Source: Flaviflagellibacter sp963786225 (GTDB lineage Bacteria; Pseudomonadota; Alphaproteobacteria; Rhizobiales; Methylopilaceae). Taken from it: 64,000 nt of DNA. The position numbers and the translations under genes are program-made. This document shows, piece after piece, positions 54,903 to 62,976 of this stretch. The number at the start of each line of letters is the position of its first letter. Position 1 is the stretch's first letter. The notes under the pieces were generated by a model, which made no database searches, had not been told where the DNA came from, and was given only the letters and a program-made list of their open reading frames with translations. The stretch is taken from the NCBI GenBank assembly GCA_963786225.1, contig CAWAYQ010000001.1:62001-126000 (forward strand), in the 5' to 3' direction.

Positions 54903-55397
54903 TCAGGCCACGCCGGGCGTGAACTTCAGCGACACGCCGTTCATGCAGTAGCGCAAGCCGGTCGGCGGCGGCCCGTCGTCGAACACATGGCCGAGATGCC
55001 CGCCGCAGCGGCGGCAATGAACTTCCGTCCGCTTCATGATGAGCTTGTAGTCGACCGTCTCGCCGACGGCATTGTCCAGCGGCTGCCAGAAGCTCGGCCA
55101 GCCGGTGCCGCTGTCGAACTTCGTCTTTGACGAGAACAGCGGCAGGTCGCACGCCGCGCAAGCAAAGATGCCTTCGCGCTTTTCATGGTTCAGGGGGCTC
55201 GAACCGGGATACTCGGTGCTCTCTTCGCGCAGGACCGCATACTGTTCCGGCGTCAGGATCTTGCGCCATTCCTCGGGCGTCTTCGTGACCTCGAACGCCT
55301 CAGCCGCTTCCGTCGAACCGCCAAACAAACTCCGCCCAAACATAAGAGCTCCAAACCCGGCCACGCCCCCCAGAAGAACGCTTCGCCGATTGATCAT
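54903..55397 (-). CDS. msrB: Peptide-methionine (R)-S-oxide reductase, exported form
   Basis: 164 residues from ATG 55397 (GAGGGG upstream). Twin-arginine-like signal MINRRSVLLGGVAGFGALMF. The MsrB fold follows: YPGSSPLNHEKREGIFACAA with CxxC, TGWPSFWQPL, a second CRRCGG zinc pair, HLGHVFDDGPPPTGLRYCMN with the catalytic Cys. It repairs oxidised methionine in the envelope if exported. First gene of the alr-radA islet, convergent with alr. Confidence 0.94.
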   Translation of the reverse strand: MINRRSVLLGGVAGFGALMFGRSLFGGSTEAAEAFEVTKTPEEWRKILTPEQYAVLREESTEYPGSSPLNHEKREGIFACAACDLPLFSSKTKFDSGTGWPSFWQPLDNAVGETVDYKLIMKRTEVHCRRCGGHLGHVFDDGPPPTGLRYCMNGVSLKFTPGVA

Positions 55398-55424
55398 GGG
55401 AATCCCCTCTTTTCGTTCGGACAT

Positions 55425-55732
55425 AGGTACGCCGGGTTCCGGAGATTGGCTTCATTGTCGCCGTTCACGAAAACGCGAACGAGGTCAGACGCCGTTGATG
55501 CTCACGGGACGCCTCCGGCGAAGCGAAGTGCCGACCATGCCCATGCCCGCCGACATCGCTGGCAGAGACCGCCCTCAAGCGTCGCAGTCACGGTTCACGG
55601 AACGCGCTCGACACTATCGAGACGATCAAAACACAGAGTCTGGACTCAAACGTCCCACACAGACCTATAGAATCTTCGATGAACGCGGAGTCGGTTTGGG
55701 GAGTTGTGCGGCAGATAGCCCGCTTTGCGGCC
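55425..55732. other. Gene-free region between msrB and the LysR gene
   Basis: 308 bp without a credible frame, terminator stem or known element. It is upstream of msrB, so it should carry the msrB promoter. Confidence 0.4.
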
Positions 55733-56665
55733 TCAGCTTCCAACTTCAATCACCGATGACATATCCATCGCCGCCGTGACAATGGCACGTCTCAACCATA
55801 TGTGCCTGGGCGCGTCTTGCTGGCGCGCGTGCCAGGCGAGGCTCATCGTGAAACTCCCAAGATCGAGGGGCGGCGGCAACGATACGAAGCGCCTCATGTT
55901 GGCGGCCGCTCGTGCCAGGCTCGACGGCAGGGTCATGATGAGGTCGGAGCGAGCGGCGATCTCGACCGCCGCGAAGAAGTTCGGCACGCGCAGCTTCACC
56001 CGTCGCGTTCGCCCCATCCGCGCAAGCACCTCATCGACAGGTGCAGGCCCGACGCCGGTGACGCTCACCACGATATGCTCAAGCGCCAGAAAGCGGTCGA
56101 GCGTGAGTTTTCCGGCGAGCGCAGGGTGATGCGCCCGCATGAGCGTCACGAGTTCTTCGTCATAGAGGCGGCGTCGGTGGATGCCGGCCGGCGCTTCGTC
56201 GATCAGCGCCACCATCGCATCCGCGACACCGTGCTCCAGCGCTTCGATCCCGTTCGTGCCCGGCGCGACAATATCGAGATCGAGGGACGGTGCCTCGCGG
56301 GCGAGGCGCGCGAGCAAGTGCGGCGTGAGCGCGACGGCCTGGAGATCGGGCATAAGAAGCCGGATTCGACCCGTCGCCGTCGCGGGATCGAACGAGTTCG
56401 CTTCCAACATTTCTCCTACGCCTGCCAGTATCCTGCGCAGCACGGGGCGCACCTCTTCGGCACGGGAGCTGAGGACGTAGCCGCCCGGCCCATCGACCAG
56501 CAGCGCGTCCGAAAACAGCGCGCGCAATCGCCCCAGGGCACGGCTCGCGGCCGGCTGGCTCATGCCGAGCCGGTGGGCGGCCCGTGTGACGTTCTTCTCA
56601 TCCAGCAGCGCCTCAAGCGCCACCAGCAGGTTGAGGTCGATCCGGCGTAAATCCACTTCGCGCAT
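55733..56665 (-). CDS. LysR-family transcriptional regulator
   Basis: 310 residues from ATG 56665. N-terminal helix-turn-helix RIDLNLLVALEALLDEKNVT, RAAHRLGMSQPAASRALGRL, then a periplasmic-binding-protein-like effector domain. It closely resembles NodD/NahR-type members in the start. Divergent from the NmrA-like gene with 85 bp between, the classical arrangement for LysR control of the neighbour. Confidence 0.93.
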   Translation of the reverse strand: MREVDLRRIDLNLLVALEALLDEKNVTRAAHRLGMSQPAASRALGRLRALFSDALLVDGPGGYVLSSRAEEVRPVLRRILAGVGEMLEANSFDPATATGRIRLLMPDLQAVALTPHLLARLAREAPSLDLDIVAPGTNGIEALEHGVADAMVALIDEAPAGIHRRRLYDEELVTLMRAHHPALAGKLTLDRFLALEHIVVSVTGVGPAPVDEVLARMGRTRRVKLRVPNFFAAVEIAARSDLIMTLPSSLARAAANMRRFVSLPPPLDLGSFTMSLAWHARQQDAPRHIWLRRAIVTAAMDMSSVIEVGS

Positions 56666-56750
56666 GTTGACTATATGCCACATGCATTGGACGCATGGAA
56701 ATCCCGCGCCTATCTGTTCCTCTATCGAGCGAGCTGACGGAGTGGCAATC
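56666..56750. promoter_or_regulatory. Divergent LysR/NmrA-like control region
   Basis: Between the two starts lies TATATGCCACATGCATTGGA followed by CGCATGG, with an ATGC...GCAT dyad, a plausible LysR binding site (T-N11-A type). Inferred from position and symmetry only. Confidence 0.4.
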
Positions 56751-57629
56751 ATGTATGTCGTGCTTGGAGCAAACGGACGGGCCGGCGGCGAGGCAGCGCG
56801 CGCCCTCATCGAAAGCGGCGAGGCCGTGCGTGTCGTCCTGCGCCGCAAGGAACAGGGTGAAAAATGGACAGCCCTCGGCGCGGAGGTGGCCGTCGCGAGC
56901 ATCGAGGATGCCGACGCGATGGCCGATGCGCTGAAGGGCGCGTCGGGAGCGTTCCTGCTCAATCCGCCGCCGGTGAGCGGTGATCCCTATGCGCGCGCGG
57001 AAGAACTCGGCGCGGCGCTGGCCGATGCAGCACGGCGGGCGCGTCTGCCCAAGGCCGTTGTCCTGTCGTCTATCGGAGCGCAGCATGCCTCCGGCACCGG
57101 CGTCATCGCCACCCTCAACCGGTTCGAGGCCCTGCTTGACGGGGTGGCACCGGCGACCGCCTTCCTGCGGTCGGGCTATTTTGTCGAGACCTGGGGCGAG
57201 GTGGCGGAAACTGTCATGTCGGAAAGCGTGCTGCCGACCTTTCTCGAACCCTCTCAGAGAATCCCGATGGTGAGCACGATCGATGTCGGGCGCGCGGCGG
57301 CAACCGTGCTGTGCGAGGAATGGACCGGGAAGCGGGTCGTGGAGCTGGGCGGACCGGAAGACTGGAGCGCCGGCGATGTGGCGTCGGCCTTCGCGGAAGT
57401 TCTCGGCCGCCCGGTGGTGCCGGTGCCGGTCCCGCCGGAGCGCCGCGCCGCGCTGCTTGCCGAGGAAGGCGTGCCCGGCGAGGTGGCGAGCGCGCTTCTC
57501 GGCATGTATGAGGGAATCGCCAACGGCCTGTTCATGCACCAGAACGACAGCGAACACCGGCGCGGCACGATTTCTCTGACGACAGCGATAGAGCGCGTTG
57601 TCGCAACGGTTGAACCAGCCGGCCGCTGA
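56751..57629 (+). CDS. NmrA-like NAD(P)-binding protein
   Basis: 292 residues. N-terminal MYVVLGANGRAGGEAARALI (GxxGxxG), then RVVLRRKEQGEKW for NADP phosphate, FLLNPPPV, AVVLSSIGAQHASGTG, and FLRSGYFVETWGEV, the pattern of the NmrA/quinone-oxidoreductase-2 atypical SDR group. May be a sensor of NADP redox state or a reductase. Probably regulated by the divergent LysR protein. Confidence 0.85.
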   Translation: MYVVLGANGRAGGEAARALIESGEAVRVVLRRKEQGEKWTALGAEVAVASIEDADAMADALKGASGAFLLNPPPVSGDPYARAEELGAALADAARRARLPKAVVLSSIGAQHASGTGVIATLNRFEALLDGVAPATAFLRSGYFVETWGEVAETVMSESVLPTFLEPSQRIPMVSTIDVGRAAATVLCEEWTGKRVVELGGPEDWSAGDVASAFAEVLGRPVVPVPVPPERRAALLAEEGVPGEVASALLGMYEGIANGLFMHQNDSEHRRGTISLTTAIERVVATVEPAGR

Positions 57630-57724
57630 TCGTCGCCGATTGCCTCTCCGAGTTCACCGCCGAGGAATGCCGACACTATTTCGAGGCCGCCGGATACGAC
57701 CTGAGTAAGTCGAATCTGCTCTAG
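57629..57724 (+). pseudogene. Remnant of an IS630-type transposase (C-terminal end)
   Basis: Directly after the NmrA-like stop, a frame reads IVADCLSEFTAEECRHYFEA, AGYDLSKSNLL and a stop. The segment F-T-x-E-E-C-x-x-Y-F-x-A-A-G-Y is the usual end of IS630-family transposases in Rhizobiales. Nothing else of the element is seen, so it is a broken tail marking past insertion. Confidence 0.6.
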
Positions 57725-57885
57725 ACCGAACAGGCACGCGCGACTATATTTATTGGCCGTTTTGAGGCAACAACTTGGCGCAGGACTGGCGAATTCCTGC
57801 GCGGATATCGTTTGTTGCTTCGCGACCTCACAGACGACCAATAGTCTAAAGTCTATGTTCCTCTAATATATCTAGGGAGGGAGCA

Positions 57886-58413
57886 ATGACTACTATATTT
57901 TCCAAGACAGCACTTCTATCTGGAGTATTAATGGCCCTTTCAACTGGGATCGGCATAGGAGACCCGATAGAAAAGAAAGGGACTACGCCCTACGTGACGC
58001 ACTTCATCTTTCGGCCTTTGATGAGCATTGATATTCCCGAACTCGGTACGGCCACCACGTTGGAGGCGGTCGGAACGACCGAAAATATGAAAGGGGAAAA
58101 GATGTTCGACAAGATGTCAGCACAGTGCGCAGCACTGAACGTGGCGTCCGGCGAAAAGAAATACATCGACGGCGCTTGCGTGTTGGCAGATGCCGACGGC
58201 GACAAGATCTTCTCGACATTTGACACACGTGATGTCGACAAGTCGAAGCCTGACATGGCTTGCGGAACCCATGTCATCACGGGTGGAACAGGTAAATACA
58301 AGGGAATTACTGGAAGCGAGCCATTTGCTTGTATAGCAATGCCTGCCCTGGCTGGTCCCGGCGGCTATACTGCGATGGACATCCCGCACAACACGACCTG
58401 GGAGATCAAGTGA
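57886..58413 (+). CDS. Hypothetical secreted protein (175 aa)
   Basis: ATG 57886 follows GGGAGGGAG, a strong ribosome site, in an AT-rich upstream region (CTCTAATATATCTA). Signal peptide MTTIFSKTALLSGVLMALST, then a mature domain with SAQCAALNVASG, GACVLADADGDKIFSTFDTR, CGTHVITGGTGKYKGITGSE, PFACIAM and ending PHNTTWEIK. Four cysteines. The GGTGKYKGITG motif recurs in small secreted barrel-like proteins of Rhizobiales and allene-oxide-cyclase-like folds; function unknown. Lower GC than the core genes suggests acquisition. Confidence 0.78.
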   Translation: MTTIFSKTALLSGVLMALSTGIGIGDPIEKKGTTPYVTHFIFRPLMSIDIPELGTATTLEAVGTTENMKGEKMFDKMSAQCAALNVASGEKKYIDGACVLADADGDKIFSTFDTRDVDKSKPDMACGTHVITGGTGKYKGITGSEPFACIAMPALAGPGGYTAMDIPHNTTWEIK

Positions 58414-58696
58414 GTCTCTAGGCGGCGGCGGGCGGAGTTGCTCGACGCCTTCGGCTGAACTCAGCCCATGACCCGTTCCCGGCCTCCAGCGACGCCAACG
58501 CGGAGGTCGGCTTCGCACGATTTCTTGAAGTTTCCGGCCGCTTCTTCGAAGCCGACATTCGCGTTTATGCAGCTGTCAGACTCGGCAGGATACGAAGCGG
58601 CGTTTCGATCGCGACGGCCTGTTCTCGGCGACGCCCCCTGCCGATGCTGCCCTGAAGCAACGCAATCGAGCCAAGTCATTACGCGCGTGGCCCTCT
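58414..58696. other. Gene-free gap before the glycosyltransferase
   Basis: 283 bp. Short frames on both strands show no signal peptide, ribosome site or family resemblance. I see no gene, terminator or repeat in it. Confidence 0.4.
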
Positions 58697-59935
58697 ATGC
58701 CCTACAATATTCTTGTCGCGTCCTGGGGAGGGGCGGGCCACCTTGGGCCAACTTTGACCGCGGCCGGTCAGTTGCGCAGGCATGGTCATACCGTTCGCTT
58801 CATTTCGCGTCCGGATGCGCGCTCGGAGGTGGAGACGGCAGGGTTTGGCTTTGTTGCCTGGCAGCGCAGCCCTCGCATTTCTCCGATCGCGGAGGAGCGC
58901 GACGGTCTGCGATACGCGTACGATTATCTTCTCTTTGGCCCGGCAGCAGCCCGCGCTGCTGACACGCGCGAGGAGTTGGAACGCACGCCAACGGATGTTC
59001 TGCTGAGCGACACCGCCCTGTTCGGATCTACATTGGCTGCGGAGGCCGCCGGCATCCCTTGCGCGCTCCTCTCGCCAACAATCAGTCTGCGACCGCTGCC
59101 AGGAGTCCCGCCAATAGGAAGTCGCTTGCCGGCGCCACAAACCGCGGAAGATCGCGAAAAGGTCGAGGATGTTACGAACCAGTACCTCGCCGTGATGAAT
59201 GAGTGGCTGCCGATGCTGAATGAGGCCCGCGCAAGTCAGGGTCTTCCTCCTGCAGGCCATGTATTGGAGCTGTTCGACCGCGCCGAGCGCCTTCTGATTG
59301 CAATGAGCGCGGCATTCGATTTTGTAGCTGATCAACTTCCTCCAAATGTGCGGTACATTGGACCGTTGCTGGATGACTCCAGCTGGTCGAAGCCGTGGAC
59401 AGCTCCCTGGCAACCCGGATCCGGCCGCCCTCGAGTTTTGATCTCTTTCAGCACCACAGAACAAGGTCAGGCCCATGCGCTGCAACGCTCGGTCAACGCC
59501 GTAGCGCATGCTGGTATGGACGGTGTCGCGACCGTGGGGCCTGCGTTGGATGGCACCACGCTCGACGGGCCAAGCCGGGTAACGTTGTTGCCCAGCGCGC
59601 CACATGACGCGGTGATGAAAGACGTCTCGTTAGTCGTCACACACGGCGGCCACGGAACCGTGAGCCGTGCGCTGTCCAACGGCCTGCCCGTTCTAGTCAT
59701 GCCGATGGGACGCGATCAGAATGATATCGCATTGCGCGTCGAAGCCCACGGGGCCGGATTGATCTTACAGCCCGACGCCTCCGAGGTCGAAATCGCCGCC
59801 GCGTTGGCCCGCCTCGCGAAGGAGCCTCAATTCGGTATTGCAGCCCGCCGGCTCAGGGACGCCATGACGCTCGATATCAAATCAGAGCGCCTTGTCAGTG
59901 AACTGGAAGAGATCGGGCGGCTCAGGGGAGGATGA
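58697..59935 (+). CDS. GT1-family glycosyltransferase (MGT/UGT type)
   Basis: 412 residues. N-terminal Rossmann opening YNILVASWGGAGHLGPTLTA as in macrolide and flavonoid glycosyltransferases, and the C-terminal nucleotide-sugar site VTHGGHGTVSRALSNGLPVL, VMPMGRDQNDIALRVEAHGA. It transfers a sugar from a nucleotide donor to a small hydrophobic acceptor in the cytoplasm. No biosynthetic cluster is attached, so the acceptor is open. The start at 58697 is well supported by the family N-terminus. Confidence 0.9.
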   Translation: MPYNILVASWGGAGHLGPTLTAAGQLRRHGHTVRFISRPDARSEVETAGFGFVAWQRSPRISPIAEERDGLRYAYDYLLFGPAAARAADTREELERTPTDVLLSDTALFGSTLAAEAAGIPCALLSPTISLRPLPGVPPIGSRLPAPQTAEDREKVEDVTNQYLAVMNEWLPMLNEARASQGLPPAGHVLELFDRAERLLIAMSAAFDFVADQLPPNVRYIGPLLDDSSWSKPWTAPWQPGSGRPRVLISFSTTEQGQAHALQRSVNAVAHAGMDGVATVGPALDGTTLDGPSRVTLLPSAPHDAVMKDVSLVVTHGGHGTVSRALSNGLPVLVMPMGRDQNDIALRVEAHGAGLILQPDASEVEIAAALARLAKEPQFGIAARRLRDAMTLDIKSERLVSELEEIGRLRGG

Positions 59936-60018
59936 GGTTATTCACGATAGGCCTCGCCACGCCAGCAATGGGGATTCAGGCCCCTCCGCCAAAGCCGCGC
60001 CCCCCTTTGGCACAAGCC

Positions 60019-60165
60019 TCAGAACGGCAGGTTGAGGCCGAGGCGGCCGTCGGCGGTGAAGGCGTCGGCAGTGTCGTAGCCGACCTCGACGCCGGCGGTC
60101 AGCAGCGCGCCGCCGGCGGTGGCGAACGCCGCCTCGCCGACCGGGTGGGACGCGGACTTGGGCGG
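60019..60165 (-). pseudogene. Possible remnant of an outer-membrane beta-barrel C-terminus
   Basis: On the minus strand a short frame reads PVGEAAFATAGGALLTAGVE, VGYDTADAFTADGRLGLNLP and a final Phe before the stop. Alternating residues and a terminal Phe are typical of barrel proteins such as autotransporters. No upstream domain is present. Low confidence. Confidence 0.3.
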
Positions 60166-60252
60166 CTGAGACCTCTCTGGCCGGGGCTTCATTGTATGCC
60201 GCGAGCTTTATCGGTACTCGTCTCGCCCGTGCAGGTTACCGGAGGCGGGACT

Positions 60253-60924
60253 ATGGAGGACCTACCAGAAGCGCTCAGCCTGCGAATGGTTCGAGTCCCT
60301 TCTGGTACAACAAAGCTTCGGGACGACAGGACCAAGCGTACGTGGCATGTTGAGCTCAAACCATACCGGATGGGGAGCGCTCCGGTTACGCAGGCTCTTT
60401 ACGCGGCGGTGACGGGAACGTCCCCGTCATCATATGCCGAGGCGCATAGCCCGGTCGAAAGCGTATCTTGGCTTGATGCAGTACGGTTCTGCAATCTTCT
60501 GTCTCGTTCAGCGGGGCTTTCAGAAAGTTACCGCGTCTACGAAGACGGCGCTGACTCCATTCGGGATAGCGACGGCTATCGCCTGCCCAGCGAGGCGGAA
60601 TGGGAATATGCCTGCCGTGGTGGAACGAACGGGCCGAGATACGGCGACCTCGACAGCATCGCGTGGTACCTGGAGAACTCAGGCGGGCACCTTCACCCGG
60701 TTGGTCAAAAGCAGCCTAATGCCTGGGGCCTCTACGATATGCTGGGCAATGTTTGGGAGTGGTGCTCGGATCAATATGATCCCCTTGTCTACGGTCCGTA
60801 TCGCGTCTTTCGTGGCGGTGGTTGGGCTGATCGCGATAGAGGCTGTCTAGCTACCAATCGGCGTCGCAGTCATCCAACGTTCCAAATCGATGATCTTGGT
60901 TTTCGGCTTGCGCAGTCGATATGA
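60253..60924 (+). CDS. Formylglycine-generating-enzyme-like (SUMF1 domain) protein
   Basis: 223 residues. The ATG at 60253 has GGAGG 7 nt upstream; the frame is open far upstream but that part only mirrors other DNA. FGE/SUMF1 features: FRMGSAPVTQALYAAVTGTS-type opening, PVESVSWLDAVRFCNLLSRS, YRLPSEAEWEYACRGGTNGP, NAWGLYDMLGNVWEWCSDQY, FRGGGWADRDRGC and GFRLAQ. The family includes enzymes oxidising Cys to formylglycine and many non-sulfatase paralogues; no sulfatase lies nearby and the paired catalytic Cys are not obvious, so a non-canonical role is likely. Confidence 0.85.
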   Translation: MEDLPEALSLRMVRVPSGTTKLRDDRTKRTWHVELKPYRMGSAPVTQALYAAVTGTSPSSYAEAHSPVESVSWLDAVRFCNLLSRSAGLSESYRVYEDGADSIRDSDGYRLPSEAEWEYACRGGTNGPRYGDLDSIAWYLENSGGHLHPVGQKQPNAWGLYDMLGNVWEWCSDQYDPLVYGPYRVFRGGGWADRDRGCLATNRRRSHPTFQIDDLGFRLAQSI

Positions 60925-61074
60925 CTTCTCCACGAAAGCGGTACGCGATCACCTCGCGCGATGGCTGGAATGGGTTGCGGCCGCTTTCCACGCACTGCCG
61001 CCATTCAGCATTTTCTACGGTCTGGCGAGCGGCTCTTTATCATAAATCACCCGCCCGACATTAGACATCTCTAA

Positions 61075-61962
61075 ATGACGGCAACGGGTGGGAATGCGTC
61101 ATTCCCAGCAGACACACGAATGACGCAAGCGCGCCCAGAAGCGGACATTGTCAGCATGGAATCACACGACGACGACCTTAAGAATTTCGAGGCGCATGGC
61201 GCTGCGCCTCTGCCCGTTACGAGCGATCAGGGCTTCGTGGATCACGACGGCGCTCGAATTTGGTACGCGACATACGGGTCCGGCTCTCCCGTGATCCTGC
61301 TGCATGGTGGCCTCGGCCATAGCGGTAATTGGGGCTATCAAGTTTCAACGCTGGTCAGCTCCGGCTATCGCGCCGTGCTCATTGATAGCCGCGGCCACGG
61401 CCGCAGCACGCGCGATCAGCGGCCTTTTACATATGAGTTGATGGCATCCGACGTGCTCGCCGTGATGGACGCGCTGCAGTTGGAAAAGACGGCCGTTGTA
61501 GGCTGGAGCGACGGCGCGTGCATCGCTTTGATCCTCGCAATGAAAGCACCCGAGCGTGTTGACGGTGTATTCTTCTTCGGCTGCAACATGGACCCCAGCG
61601 GCACAAAGGAATTCGAGCCCACTCCGATCGTCGACCGATGTTTCAGACGGCACGCCAAGGACTATGCCGACCTATCGGCCACGCCGGACCAATTCAATGT
61701 ATTTGTCGAAGCGGTCGGCCAGATGATGAAGAGCGAACCTAACTATTCTGCCGGGGACTTGACCCATATCCATGTGCCCGTTGCGATCGTGCAAAGCGAG
61801 CACGACGAGTTCATCAAGCCCGAACATGCCGAATATCTCGCGCGGAGCATTCCGGCAGCGGAATTGATCATCCTGTCCGGCGTGAGCCACTTCGCACCGC
61901 TGCAAAGGCCAGAGCAATTCAACGGCGTGATGCGTGCTTTCCTCGGCAAGGTTCTTTCTTGA
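61075..61962 (+). CDS. Alpha/beta hydrolase with Ser nucleophile
   Basis: Up to 295 residues. Oxyanion loop PVILLHGGLGHSGNWGYQVS, SRGHGRS, nucleophile elbow VVGWSDGACIALIL with Ser, Asp in VQSEHDEFIKPEHA, and His in SGVSHFAPLQRPEQ. Typical of cytoplasmic esterases or lactonases; substrate unknown. Start is uncertain: 61075, 61120 or 61156 (MESHDDD) are all possible and none has a strong ribosome site. Confidence 0.82.
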   Translation: MTATGGNASFPADTRMTQARPEADIVSMESHDDDLKNFEAHGAAPLPVTSDQGFVDHDGARIWYATYGSGSPVILLHGGLGHSGNWGYQVSTLVSSGYRAVLIDSRGHGRSTRDQRPFTYELMASDVLAVMDALQLEKTAVVGWSDGACIALILAMKAPERVDGVFFFGCNMDPSGTKEFEPTPIVDRCFRRHAKDYADLSATPDQFNVFVEAVGQMMKSEPNYSAGDLTHIHVPVAIVQSEHDEFIKPEHAEYLARSIPAAELIILSGVSHFAPLQRPEQFNGVMRAFLGKVLS

Positions 61963-62140
61963 AGGAAGATAACGCTCGGCGGCGGCTAGCAAGTCCGCTT
62001 TCGGGTCACGGCTTGCCGTAGGACTGCTCCGCAAGAGGGGCAGAGAAGGGTCGAGAGTTCTCGTTCCGGCCAGAAATTGGCCTGTCAATGGACGGTCGGA
62101 TTCGCCGCCAAAAGTGCGAGATTAATGTAGCACAACATCA
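61963..62140. other. Gene-free gap after the alpha/beta hydrolase
   Basis: 178 bp with no recognised gene; it runs into the OsmC remnant on the opposite strand. Confidence 0.4.
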
Positions 62141-62219
62141 TGATCGTATGCCCGCCGGGCCATCCCACCGCGGCTTCGGTGCCCTCGACACTTCGCAATT
62201 CCACCGTTGCCGAGACCAT
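62141..62219 (-). pseudogene. N-terminal remnant of an OsmC-family protein
   Basis: From ATG 62219 (AGAGGA upstream) the minus strand reads MVSATVELRSVEGTEAAVGW, PGGHTI, close to the start of small OsmC-like organic-hydroperoxide proteins, then resemblance stops and the frame soon ends at 62085. The rest of the domain (with its two Cys) is absent. It lies just after the peroxiredoxin gene on the same strand, suggesting a lost peroxide-defence pair. Confidence 0.5.
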
Positions 62220-62254
62220 CGCAATTCCTCTTATGACATGACCGGCCCCGCCTT

Positions 62255-62812
62255 CTACGAGAGCCACTCAATCACGTCCCCCGCGCTCCGGTCCGGCGGG
62301 AACACCGGGTAGAAGACGTGCTCCACCTTGCCGTCCCTGATGACCAGCGTGAAGCGCTTCAACAGCGTCATCCCTCCGGCCTCGAAGGTAGGCAGGTTCA
62401 TCGCGCGGGTCAGCTTCAACTGCTCGTCCGACAGGATCGCGAATGGCAGATGCAAGCGTTCGGCGGCTTCCCGCTGGTAGTCCGGAGATTGCGTCGAGAG
62501 ACCGAAAAGGTGATCCACTCCCAGCGCCTTCAATTCCGCGAAATGGTCACGGAACGAGCAGGACTGCGGAGTACACCCCCGCGCGCCGGGGATCATGTCC
62601 CACCCCTCGGGGTTTTCGACGCCGGCTCTCCCCGTCCGGGGGTAGGCGTAAACAACGATGCGGCCCTCCAGCGCCGACAGATCAACGGTTCCGCCGTCGG
62701 TAGCAGGAAGTGATGCAGATGCCATCCGCGCGCCGACGAGGTGGCGTGTGGCCCCATCGTCAACCGGTGCCGGAATCGTCGACCAATCGGGGGCGTCCAC
62801 GATGCTCTTCAT
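62255..62812 (-). CDS. Peroxiredoxin (BCP/PrxQ-like)
   Basis: 185 residues from ATG 62812. Thioredoxin fold: VDLSALEGRIVVYAYPRTGR, then IPGARGCTPQSCSFRDHFAE with the peroxidatic Cys and a second Cys five residues later (CTPQSC), the PrxQ atypical 2-Cys arrangement. LFGLSTQSPDYQREAAERLH and LPFAILSDEQLKLTRAM are consistent. It reduces peroxides with thioredoxin. Divergent from radA. Confidence 0.87.
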   Translation of the reverse strand: MKSIVDAPDWSTIPAPVDDGATRHLVGARMASASLPATDGGTVDLSALEGRIVVYAYPRTGRAGVENPEGWDMIPGARGCTPQSCSFRDHFAELKALGVDHLFGLSTQSPDYQREAAERLHLPFAILSDEQLKLTRAMNLPTFEAGGMTLLKRFTLVIRDGKVEHVFYPVFPPDRSAGDVIEWLS

Positions 62813-62976
62813 GGCAGGTCTCATTCGTTGGCTTCGCTGGCCGAATTCTCGGCTTTCTCTTGTAACTTGGCGCCCTATTCGCCGCCACCGGCTCGGCATC
62901 AAGAACAAATAAGGAACATTTCTCTGGCCAAGCGCTCCCAGGTCCGGCATTCTCCGGATTCTGCGGAGCGATTCTC

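Noticed and set aside
59932..60252. N-terminal extension of the FGE-like protein
   Set aside because: The translated part is low-complexity and mirrors a minus-strand fragment; the ATG at 60253 has a proper ribosome site.
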